Below, piece by piece: positions 1-5,627 of a stretch of DNA of 5,627 nt. The DNA comes from Parachlamydiaceae bacterium (GTDB lineage: Bacteria > Chlamydiota > Chlamydiia > Chlamydiales > Parachlamydiaceae): the NCBI GenBank assembly GCA_013817115.1, contig JACDDG010000180.1, positions 1-5,627 on the forward strand. The letters run 5' to 3'. The notes beneath the pieces were generated by a model. That model searched no databases and was not told where the DNA came from. It worked only from the letters and a program-made list of their open reading frames with translations. Position numbers and translations under genes: made by a program. The stretch's first letter is position 1; every line of letters starts with the position of its first letter.

Positions 1-106
1 CATATATGGGGTCATTTTTGATCATTTAACCCCGGGCACTTTGGCGAAGTTTTATTGTAAGCGGATTTGCAAGACACAGTACTAGGGTGTAAATAAAAGC
101 CTTACA
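1..106. mobile_element. Putative insertion-sequence end (IS21-like?), left copy, partial
   Basis: This segment has no credible gene and matches the reverse complement of the right edge of the window. Positions 5-43 match 5585-5623 at about 33 of 39 positions, including the blocks TATGGGGTCA, GATC and AACCCCGGG. A second block at 82-115 matches 5542-5575 at about 27 of 34. The GGGGTCA-YTTTY-GATC pattern recalls, from memory, the repeated binding motifs near IS21-family ends, where elements end in TGT...ACA. Here a TTACA at 102-106 could be the outer end, with the element extending left beyond the window. Only the inverted match is seen directly. The IS identity is inferred, and another dispersed repeat is possible. 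Confidence 0.42.
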
Positions 107-116
107 GTGTACTAGG
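79..116. repeat. 8-bp direct repeat GTACTAGG, 30-bp period
   Basis: GTACTAGG occurs exactly at 79-86 and again at 109-116, just upstream of batD. The first copy lies inside the block shared with the right edge of the window; the second straddles its inner boundary. It may be a paired site in an IS end or a chance repeat in a short AT-rich stretch. Confidence 0.4.
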
Positions 117-130
117 TTTTAGGTTAACTC

Positions 131-1954
131 ATGAAATATAGAATATTTACAATTTTTATATGGTTTTGCTCTGCCTATGCAAAAGTTATGGCTGAGGTAA
201 AAGTTGATGTTGATCTTCTAACGCAATTCCCTGAAAATTCCCCTATCAGTGGAACTGTCATTGTTTCTCATACAAGCACGGAAAAGATTAATCTCGCTAA
301 TTTTAAGATAAATCGTAAACCTTTAGCTGTCCAACTGCAACACGAAGAATCAATGACTGTGGGAAATCTCATTCTTTCAATGTACTCCTTTTCATTACCC
401 TCCGAAGCAAAAGGTTTATACATACTACCTGCCATATCCGTAACAGTAGATGGCAAAGAATATCGTTCGATCCCACGAACTTATGAAATAACCGGCAAGG
501 CTCTTCCGCTAGGTAATAACCCCACTCCCCCTCCTTCGGCTGGTATTCCTGCTCAAAAAACAACTCAGACGCAACAACCGACGACTGCAGCCCCTGCAAC
601 TGCTTCGGCTTCTACGTCTCAAGATGCACCACTTCTAAAACTTGAAGCATTTGTTGATGGTCCACATGAAATTTATCCGGGTCAAAGAACTGTAATAGGT
701 TATCGATATTTTTATAATGTAAATGTAGATACTTCTAAAGAGGTTTTGCCACTCCTTGAAGCTGAGGGACTGACAAAAATAGGTGATAAAATCATCAAAG
801 CGGAAGAAACTGAAGGTCTTAGCGTTCAACAGTTTGCACAACAGGTCGAAGGAAATAAACCGGGTCAATTTAAGTTTGGACCTTCTATTTTAGAAGGTAC
901 TCCTTACCAAACTAACTCTTCCGGCGTTAAATTCCCAAGCAAACAACTTCTTTCTTCTACAGCCCCCGTAGTAGATATTACGGTTCTTCCCTTTCCTGAA
1001 AAAGATAAGCCAGCTTCTTTTAACGGAGCTTTAGGTACTTTCCAGTGGAAAATTGATTTGGTTTCGCCTCCATTAGTCAACGTTGGTGATGAAGTTGAGC
1101 TCTCTGTCACCGCGAAAGGAAAAGGAAATTTAGAAAACTTGCAGTTGCCGGAGCTTTGCTGCCAGCCTGGTATGAGTGGACCATTCAAACTTAGCGATCT
1201 TCCAAGTGTTGGTGAAATTAATGGCGATACAAAATACTTCAAACTTAAGATTAGCCCTACAACCACTTCTGTTAAAGCAATCCCTGCGCTCGAATTCTCG
1301 TCATTTGATCCTGATTCTCGCAAATATGTCACTTACCTTAGTCAACCAATACCACTGAGTGTTACTTCTCTAAATGGAGAATCATCAGACAAATCGGACA
1401 AAATTCCGAGCAATGAGCTGCCTTCAGCAAAAGAAACGCCCTCAAAAAAATCCAAACAGGCAGAACAAATCCAAAGCGAAGCTCCTGCGGAGCCTATTGA
1501 AATCGAAAGTATTTATCCACTATCCTATAAAGACTTAAAAGATCTGTCTTTTGGCACATGGGTTTCCCTTTTTCTCATTCCTTTCGGCCTTGCAGCTTTA
1601 TTGTTTCAAGTAAACCTTTCAAAATATTATGAAAACCTAAAGTTGGAATCCAAAATTATTGGTAGCAAAGAGTTGTTTACACAGGCTTTAAAGTCCCCTG
1701 TTGATTCAGCGGAAGAGCACTCATTAATGATTCGAGCATTTATTCTTGCTCTTAAAGAAAAAAAATTAATTCCTAGTGCTGAAATCGCACCGGAAGATCT
1801 CCCTAAAGAAGGGATAATTGGGGATGTAAAAGATTTTCTTTATACTTTAGACGAAAAACGATATTTGGGTGTCGAGAGCATGCAAAAAGGCGATTCTCGT
1901 CAAAAAGCTCAAGAACTATTTGATCAATTGCAAAATTTTGGAGGGGTCAAGTGA
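131..1954 (+). CDS. batD: BatD-like protein (Bacteroides aerotolerance operon), membrane-anchored
   Basis: This is a large envelope protein of the BatD family. Residues 1-21 form a signal peptide with a hydrophobic core and probable cleavage after AYA or VMA. Beta-rich modules follow at about 23-120, 168-290 and 297-412. The first ends in the family-like ISVTVDGKEYRSIP; the third carries VNVGDEVELSV, then GKGNLENLQLPEL, and closes with FDPDSRKYVT. Pro/Thr/Ala-rich and Ser/Lys/Glu-rich linkers lie at about 129-166 and 415-456. A single transmembrane helix (about 473-494) is followed by a cytoplasmic tail of roughly 110 residues. The length of 607 aa is normal for BatD. The ATG is chosen because the signal peptide begins there; only a weak AGG precedes it. 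The family is linked to aerotolerance and envelope stress, but its molecular role is unsettled. The stop overlaps batE. The gene begins only 15-25 bp after the putative IS end, so its native promoter may be displaced. Confidence 0.85.
   Translation: MKYRIFTIFIWFCSAYAKVMAEVKVDVDLLTQFPENSPISGTVIVSHTSTEKINLANFKINRKPLAVQLQHEESMTVGNLILSMYSFSLPSEAKGLYILPAISVTVDGKEYRSIPRTYEITGKALPLGNNPTPPPSAGIPAQKTTQTQQPTTAAPATASASTSQDAPLLKLEAFVDGPHEIYPGQRTVIGYRYFYNVNVDTSKEVLPLLEAEGLTKIGDKIIKAEETEGLSVQQFAQQVEGNKPGQFKFGPSILEGTPYQTNSSGVKFPSKQLLSSTAPVVDITVLPFPEKDKPASFNGALGTFQWKIDLVSPPLVNVGDEVELSVTAKGKGNLENLQLPELCCQPGMSGPFKLSDLPSVGEINGDTKYFKLKISPTTTSVKAIPALEFSSFDPDSRKYVTYLSQPIPLSVTSLNGESSDKSDKIPSNELPSAKETPSKKSKQAEQIQSEAPAEPIEIESIYPLSYKDLKDLSFGTWVSLFLIPFGLAALLFQVNLSKYYENLKLESKIIGSKELFTQALKSPVDSAEEHSLMIRAFILALKEKKLIPSAEIAPEDLPKEGIIGDVKDFLYTLDEKRYLGVESMQKGDSRQKAQELFDQLQNFGGVK
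1940..1946 (+). promoter_or_regulatory. Strong Shine-Dalgarno for batE inside the batD 3' end
   Basis: GGAGGGG lies within the last batD codons, with GGAGG six bases before the GTG at 1951. It fixes the non-ATG start of batE and supports translational coupling through the GTGA overlap. Confidence 0.7.
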
Positions 1955-2766
1955 AGAAAATTTGGCAAGATCCCTTTTTAACAATCTGCACCTTGGTAGT
2001 ACTGTACTTTGCCTATCATTTCATTTCTAGTTTGAACGATCCGGACCCATCTTCAATGCTTTATGAAGCTCAAATGAATTATTTGGCCGGTGAGAAAACT
2101 CGCAATGTTGAAGAAAGGAAGAAAACATTTAATGCTTCTCTCAACTCTCTATTGGAACTTGAACAAAATTATGCTCCGACTTTTGGCAACGGCAAACTTT
2201 ATTTTGATATTGGAAATACCTTTTTCCAGCTTGAAAAATATCCTGAAGCCCTACTTTACTATTACCGAGCCCAGCAGCTCAGGCCAACGGACGGGACCAT
2301 TGACACTAACATAGCACTGGCTCAAAACAAACTGAATATCTCTAGCCAGAAAGATATTGCAGCATTTGACTGGTTATTTTTCTTTCATCGTCATTTTTCT
2401 TTGCCTGAACGATTACAATATGTTTTTTTGGGCACATTTCTAGCTTTTGTTTTTATGAGTCTCTATCTTTGGTATCCCAAGGGTTTAATATACGGAGCAA
2501 TTATTGCCACTGTAGTTTTAACTCTCCCCTTCTTTCTAAGCGTTTGCTATACCTATGCATTTTCTTCAGTAGATGGTGTAATGGTAAAATCAAGTCTTCT
2601 TTATAGAGATGCCGGGGAACAATACGCCAAAGTAAAACCAGAGCCTATCTCCTCAGGACTTAAGGTACAGGTTTTAGATATTACAGCGGGGGGCAAGTGG
2701 CTCAAGATAATGACCAAGGATGGTACTGTAGGGTACGTCCCTGAGGAGTCGATTCGAACGATTTGA
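1951..2766 (+). CDS. batE: BatE-like protein: TPR plus C-terminal SH3-like domain, membrane protein
   Basis: This 271-aa protein starts at GTG and overlaps the batD stop by 4 bp (GTGA). A hydrophobic helix lies at about 9-27. A tetratricopeptide-like segment follows at about 80-128, where GNTFFQLEKYPEALLYYYRA, then LRP, give the usual small/aromatic pattern. Two further transmembrane helices lie at about 155-174 and 178-203. Residues 208-271 look like a bacterial SH3 domain, starting GVMVKSSLLYRDAG and ending GKWLKIMTKDGTVGYVPEES. This order (TPR, two helices, SH3) is the BatE arrangement known from Bacteroidetes and relatives. The SH3 domain would face the periplasm, perhaps binding peptidoglycan or a partner, which is inferred. 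It probably works with BatD in one membrane complex. The gene name rests on architecture and neighbourhood. Confidence 0.8.
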   Translation: MKKIWQDPFLTICTLVVLYFAYHFISSLNDPDPSSMLYEAQMNYLAGEKTRNVEERKKTFNASLNSLLELEQNYAPTFGNGKLYFDIGNTFFQLEKYPEALLYYYRAQQLRPTDGTIDTNIALAQNKLNISSQKDIAAFDWLFFFHRHFSLPERLQYVFLGTFLAFVFMSLYLWYPKGLIYGAIIATVVLTLPFFLSVCYTYAFSSVDGVMVKSSLLYRDAGEQYAKVKPEPISSGLKVQVLDITAGGKWLKIMTKDGTVGYVPEESIRTI

Positions 2767-2792
2767 CCTCAGAAAATTCAAAAAAATATAAA
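2763..2792 (+). promoter_or_regulatory. Candidate sigma70/sigma66-type promoter for the NYN-hemH unit
   Basis: TTGACC at 2763-2768 is separated by 18 bases from TATAAA at 2787-2792. Each hexamer matches the consensus at five of six positions. The -35 box overlaps the batE stop codon. Transcription would begin near 2799 and run through two hairpins before the NYN start. A weaker alternative is TTGCTA (2799-2804), 17 bases, TATTTT (2822-2827). Both are motif matches only. Confidence 0.5.
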
Positions 2793-2840
2793 AATAAGTT
2801 GCTAAAAATGCACCTAAATGCTATTTTTAAATTTCATCCC

Positions 2841-2857
2841 GCATGGCCTAGCCATGC
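2841..2857 (+). other. GC-rich perfect hairpin in the batE-NYN spacer
   Basis: GCATGGC (2841-2847) and GCCATGC (2851-2857) pair perfectly around a CTA loop. It stands immediately before the terminator-like hairpin at 2863-2882, and the pair forms a GC-rich island in an otherwise very AT-rich spacer. It could be part of a bipartite terminator, a leader element of the downstream gene, or a protein-binding palindrome. Confidence 0.6.
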
Positions 2858-2862
2858 GAAGG

Positions 2863-2894
2863 CCACGGGTCCCGGCTCGTGGTTTCTTTTTTTT
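2863..2894 (+). terminator. Rho-independent terminator or attenuator upstream of the NYN gene
   Basis: CCACG (2863-2867) pairs with CGTGG (2878-2882), and the stem can extend inward with G-C and G-U pairs. It is followed directly by TTTC and eight T residues (2887-2894). This is the form of an intrinsic terminator. It can end the batDE transcript, but the candidate promoter lies upstream of it, so it could also act as an attenuator in the leader of the NYN-hemH unit. The T-tract touches the GAGG ribosome-binding site (2895-2898). Confidence 0.6.
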
Positions 2895-2902
2895 GAGGAT
2901 CA

Positions 2903-3528
2903 ATGAATCAGCAGCGTGTCATTTGTTTTGTGGACGGCTTTAATCTTTATCACGCAATCCATAGGCTTGATATTGCTCACTTAAAAGGGCTAAATCTTTG
3001 GTCACTTGCTTCCGTTTTTATTCGTCCGAAATCTCAAATATTAGTTGATGTAATTTATTTCTCTGCTTATGCGGACTGGCTGCTTCAATCAAAAAAACGC
3101 CATTATCAATACGTTAAAGCTCTTATAACTTCCAAAGTCAGTACAGTGATGGGGAAATTTAAAAGAAGGATAGAAATTGCCCTAAATGCAAGCATAAGTG
3201 GTGTGAGCATGAGGAAAAAGAAACTGATGTTAACATTGCACTTGCCATGCTAGACTTGGCTTATAAAGACAAATTCGATCACGCATTTCTTATTTCAAAT
3301 GATTCAGATTTGGCTCCTGCAATACATATGGTTTACAAAAATTTCCCCAAAAAACATATCACCACTATAGTCCCCCCTCATTATACGCATAGCAATGAAT
3401 TGATTAAAGCGTCATCTGAAAAAGCTAAAATTACAGTGGAACATATTGAAAGATGCTTATTTCCTCAAATCATTTATGATGCCGGAGAAAATATTACACG
3501 GCCGATTCAATATACACCAAAGGAATGA
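2903..3528 (+). pseudogene. NYN/DUF88 (LabA-like) protein gene, interrupted by a -1 frameshift
   Basis: Two reading frames together make one NYN-domain protein, a PIN-like fold whose known members include ribonucleases. The first frame (2903-3253) begins with CFVDGFNLYHAI, carrying the conserved Asp11 and Asn14. The second frame supplies a Cys/His insert (C93, C96, C101 and H103 in restored numbering), ETDVNIALAML with Asp109, and ISNDSDLAPAI with Asp134 and Asp136. Adding one A to the run at 3161-3164 joins them into a continuous 208-aa protein with all the acidic active-site residues. As written, the first frame leaves the family after about residue 87 and stops at 3253. The ATG at 3247 is an internal Met codon, not a start. 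GAGG at 2895-2898 precedes the ATG by four bases. The cause is either a real indel or a homopolymer error; no canonical slippery heptamer is in frame. The gene ends 17 bp before hemH. Confidence 0.8.
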
Positions 3529-3534
3529 AATCCT

Positions 3535-3539
3535 GAAGG
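3535..3539 (+). promoter_or_regulatory. Shine-Dalgarno supporting the TTG start of hemH
   Basis: GAAGG lies six bases before the TTG at 3546. The other candidate start, GTG at 3597, has no comparable purine-rich site, although it would give a more typical HemH N-terminus. Confidence 0.45.
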
Positions 3540-3545
3540 TTATAT

Positions 3546-4625
3546 TTGGCACAAAGTTTCCTCATTTTCGACTTAATAAATCACCAGAGTAACTTCGTGA
3601 AAGAACGCACAGGCATACTACTTGTTAATCTAGGAACTCCAGCATCTCCACACCCAAAAGATGTCCATCGCTATTTATCAGAATTTTTGATGGATGGTCG
3701 AGTCATTGATAAGCCTTGGCTTCAACGTTTTTTACTAGTGCGAGGGTTGATTGTACCTTTTCGCTACAAAAGCTCTGCAAAAGCTTATCAGCAAATTTGG
3801 ACAGATGAAGGTTCACCTCTCCTTGTCCACGGAAAACGCTTGCGCCACGCTTTGCAACAAGAACTCGGAGAATCTTTTATTGTAGAACTCGGAATGTGTT
3901 ACCAAAACCCTTCAATTGAAAGCGCGTTAGAAAATCTACTCGGTAGTGGAATTTCACGTCTTTTAATTTTACCTCTTTATCCTCATTATGCTTCGGCAAC
4001 AACAGGTTCAGTAAATGAGAAGGTAATGAACATTTTGTCGCGCCGCGCTATTATTCCCAAAGTGACTTTCATCGATCAATTCTTTGAACATCCGGGTTTA
4101 ATTAATGCCTTTTGCGAAGTTGCAAAAAAATATTCATTTTCCGATTACGACCATTTTCTTTTTAGCTTCCATGGATTGCCGGAACGTCAACTCACCCAAA
4201 TTGATTGCCATGGGCGCTGCCTAGCCACAAAGAACTGCTGTGAAAAGATCTCTTTTTACAATAAAAATTGCTACTCCGCACAATGTTACGCAACAGCCAC
4301 TGCCATCGCAAAAACTTTAGAAATACCTGAAGAACGTTATACTATTTGCTTTCAATCCCGCTTAGGCAAGGAGCCTTGGCTCTCCCCTTACACATCTCAA
4401 ACAATTAATGACTGCGCTAAACAACAAAAAAATAAGCTCTTAGTTTTTTGCCCATCTTTTGTTTGCGATTGTTTAGAAACGCTTTATGAAATTGGCATCG
4501 AATACGCACACGATTTCAAAAAAGCCGGAGGAGAAAATCTCACTTTAGTTGAAGGTCTTAACGAACATCCGAGTTGGATTCAAGGAATAAAAAAAATTCT
4601 CCTAGAAAATTGTAGTTCAGCATAA
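3546..4625 (+). CDS. hemH: Ferrochelatase HemH (protoporphyrin ferrochelatase)
   Basis: The enzyme inserts Fe2+ into protoporphyrin IX in the last step of the protoporphyrin-dependent heme pathway, usually at the inner face of the membrane. Family motifs are clear: [10 protein letters not shown] near the N-terminus (about 23-32), [15 protein letters not shown] (142-156), FSFHGLPER with the metal-binding His209, [15 protein letters not shown] (265-279), and [17 protein letters not shown] with the catalytic Glu311. The length of 359 aa is normal. Six cysteines (221, 225, 231, 232, 242, 247) sit just after the catalytic His and resemble the internal cysteine loop described for some [2Fe-2S] ferrochelatases; whether a cluster binds here is inferred. 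The TTG start is backed by a ribosome-binding site, but the first 17 residues are atypical and GTG 3597 ([13 protein letters not shown]) is a real alternative. The stop overlaps the next start (TAATG). The gene is probably cotranscribed with the NYN gene. Confidence 0.93.
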   Translation: MAQSFLIFDLINHQSNFVKERTGILLVNLGTPASPHPKDVHRYLSEFLMDGRVIDKPWLQRFLLVRGLIVPFRYKSSAKAYQQIWTDEGSPLLVHGKRLRHALQQELGESFIVELGMCYQNPSIESALENLLGSGISRLLILPLYPHYASATTGSVNEKVMNILSRRAIIPKVTFIDQFFEHPGLINAFCEVAKKYSFSDYDHFLFSFHGLPERQLTQIDCHGRCLATKNCCEKISFYNKNCYSAQCYATATAIAKTLEIPEERYTICFQSRLGKEPWLSPYTSQTINDCAKQQKNKLLVFCPSFVCDCLETLYEIGIEYAHDFKKAGGENLTLVEGLNEHPSWIQGIKKILLENCSSA

Positions 4626-5527
4626 TGAGTGATACGCTTAAAAATGCAATCTCTGACACGGATCTTATGCGCTACAACAAACAGGGATTGATTCCCTCTC
4701 CAAATGAAAGTGAAGAAGCTTTTTTATCCAGAGTACACACATGCTTGGGTTTAAAAGAGTTGCTGAAGGCGGAAGGCGACCAACTCCCTTTTAAGACAGG
4801 AATTTCAGGAGCAAACGAATTACTTGAAGAAGCTTTTGTAATTACTCAAGACTTTTATGATATGCATCCCTCATGGCTCCCTGTTTTCTTTAGCAATTAC
4901 CAGCTGACACCTTGGCATGGGGGCTGTGCATGGATTTTTCAACTACAGGAAGAGGCTCCTCGAACAGCTTTTTTACAACTTAGAAAAGCCTTTGCTTATC
5001 GCAAAAAATACCTAAAATTTTACAGTCGCACTGAATTAGTAGCACATGAATGTGCGCATGTTGGACGTATGGCTTTTGATCAAGAACGTTTTGAAGAACT
5101 CCTGGCTTATCGATCAAGTGATTCATGGTTTACACGCTGGCTGGGCCCTATCGTTCAATCGGCAGGTGAAAGTCTAATGTTTATGGGGAGTCTCTTTGCA
5201 TTATTTGTTGTTGACCTTTATCTTATATTATCTGACAGCTATGAAATGTATCTCTGGGTGATGTGGCTAAAGATTATCCCTTTTGGATTATTAATTTTTG
5301 GGATTGGCAGACTATGGCAACGGCATCGTGTTTTCAATCGCTGTCATGCGAATTTAAAGGGTGCTACTGGTAGCTCTGAAACAGCTAATCATATAATCTA
5401 TCGGTTGACAGATGATGAAATCGTAAATTTTTCTACATTATCATCTAATGAGATAATTATGGTTGCCAAAACAAATAAAAACTTATCTTCATTACGTTGG
5501 CGTTTACTTACTTTAGCCTACTTTTGA
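4625..5527 (+). CDS. Uncharacterised membrane protein with HExxH metalloprotease-like motif
   Basis: I do not recognise a named family. This 300-aa protein has a soluble N-terminal part (1-170) with ELVAHECAHVGR at about 137-148, whose H141-E142-C143-A144-H145 is a zinc-metalloprotease HExxH. It is followed by FEELLAYRSS, where Glu157 or Glu158 could be the third ligand, as in gluzincins. Two transmembrane helices lie at about 183-203 and 209-231, followed by a basic stretch (WQRHR) and a short tail. The ATG overlaps the hemH TAA by one base, implying translational coupling. I recall that an uncharacterised gene also sits next to the ferrochelatase gene in Chlamydia trachomatis (CT484 beside CT485), so this may be its orthologue, which I cannot verify. 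A protease role is inferred from the motif alone. The gene ends about 15 bp before the right-hand repeat, so a trimmed C-terminus cannot be excluded. Confidence 0.7.
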   Translation: MSDTLKNAISDTDLMRYNKQGLIPSPNESEEAFLSRVHTCLGLKELLKAEGDQLPFKTGISGANELLEEAFVITQDFYDMHPSWLPVFFSNYQLTPWHGGCAWIFQLQEEAPRTAFLQLRKAFAYRKKYLKFYSRTELVAHECAHVGRMAFDQERFEELLAYRSSDSWFTRWLGPIVQSAGESLMFMGSLFALFVVDLYLILSDSYEMYLWVMWLKIIPFGLLIFGIGRLWQRHRVFNRCHANLKGATGSSETANHIIYRLTDDEIVNFSTLSSNEIIMVAKTNKNLSSLRWRLLTLAYF

Positions 5528-5540
5528 AAAGTAAATTTTT
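5519..5540 (+). terminator. Weak terminator-like palindrome at the end of the last gene
   Basis: TACTTTTGAAAAGTA (5519-5533) is a perfect palindrome around the central G and contains the TGA stop. It is followed by AATTTTT. The stem is almost all A-T, so it would be a weak terminator and could be a chance feature of AT-rich DNA. Confidence 0.3.
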
Positions 5541-5550
5541 GCTATTACAC

Positions 5551-5627
5551 TGTAAAGTTTTTATTGATGACCTAGGCTGATTCAAAGCCCCCGGGGTTGA
5601 AAGATCGAAAGTGACCCCATATTATAA
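5551..5627. mobile_element. Putative insertion-sequence end (IS21-like?), right copy, partial
   Basis: This is the inverted partner of the sequence at the left edge. Read as the reverse complement it gives TATGGGGTCA, CTTTCGATC, then AACCCCGGG, matching positions 5-43. The candidate outer terminus is TGTAA at 5551-5555, the mirror of TTACA at 102-106, and the element would continue rightward out of the window. The perfect palindrome TTACACTGTAA (5545-5555) sits at this boundary. The copy lacks about 31 bases present in the left copy between the two conserved blocks. The inverted match is seen directly; the IS assignment is inferred. Confidence 0.42.

Noticed and set aside
57..73. GTAAGCGGATTTGC resembles the start of IS66-family terminal repeats
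   Set aside because: The match is short, has no inverted partner at the right edge, and falls in the segment absent from the right copy.
268..1358. Overlapping frames inside batD, including antisense frames of 62-142 codons and a 60-codon sense frame
   Set aside because: They show no domain pattern or start signals and lie within a gene whose own frame carries clear family motifs.
2090..2314. 74-codon frame inside batE
   Set aside because: It is a shifted frame across the TPR region with no ribosome-binding site; the batE frame explains the sequence.
3151..3170. Programmed -1 ribosomal frameshifting in the NYN gene
   Set aside because: Codons read GGG AAA TTT AAA AGA, so no X XXY YYZ heptamer is in frame, and I see no clear stimulatory hairpin just downstream. 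A one-base deletion or transcriptional slippage explains it better.
3247..3528. Separate small gene starting at ATG 3247
   Set aside because: It begins inside the NYN domain at the Met of IALAML, has no ribosome-binding site, and continues the upstream family sequence once one base is restored.
1..5627. The whole window as one composite transposon carrying the genes as cargo
   Set aside because: The genes are ordinary chromosomal functions in operon order, no transposase is present, and the GGGGTCA motifs are oriented as if the IS bodies lie outside the window.
1..5627. CRISPR arrays, tRNA or rRNA genes
   Set aside because: No regularly spaced repeats, cloverleaf-like intergenic sequence or rRNA-like segments were seen; intergenic space is limited to the edges and the 136-bp spacer.

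Overview
The window looks like a short AT-rich chromosomal stretch from a chlamydia-like bacterium, probably an environmental member of the Parachlamydiales. This placement is an inference from gene content (BatD/BatE homologues and a ferrochelatase coupled to a HExxH membrane protein of a kind I associate with chlamydial genomes). No rRNA or other phylogenetic marker is present to prove it. All genes lie on the + strand and are tightly packed.

Layout. Positions 1-130 and 5528-5627 hold two diverged copies of one sequence in inverted orientation. They look like the ends of insertion sequences (possibly IS21-like) lying mostly outside the window, so the window is probably the unique DNA between two inverted IS copies, or a contig that broke inside them. 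Next come batD (131-1954) and batE (1951-2766), which overlap by 4 bp. They are the envelope-associated, C-terminal part of a Bacteroides aerotolerance (Bat) operon, and the usual MoxR, DUF58, BatA and BatB partners are not in view. A 136-bp spacer (2767-2902) carries a good sigma70-type promoter overlapping the batE stop, two GC-rich hairpins and a T-tract. After it come a frameshifted NYN/DUF88 gene (2903-3528), a ferrochelatase gene hemH (3546-4625) and a membrane protein with a HECAH metalloprotease-like motif (4625-5527). The last start codon overlaps the hemH stop (TAATG).

How the genes may work together. BatD and BatE probably form part of a membrane complex facing the periplasm. HemH inserts iron into protoporphyrin IX, and translational coupling ties the metalloprotease-like protein to it. 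The NYN gene leads the second transcription unit and is broken by a single-base deletion in an A-run, which could be a real mutation or a sequencing error.

The points most worth a second look are the inverted repeats at the window ends, the hairpin-plus-T-tract leader in front of the NYN gene, the hidden Cys-rich insert of the NYN protein, the six-cysteine loop in HemH, and the HemH-coupled HExxH membrane protein. I did not find a convincing wholly new system.
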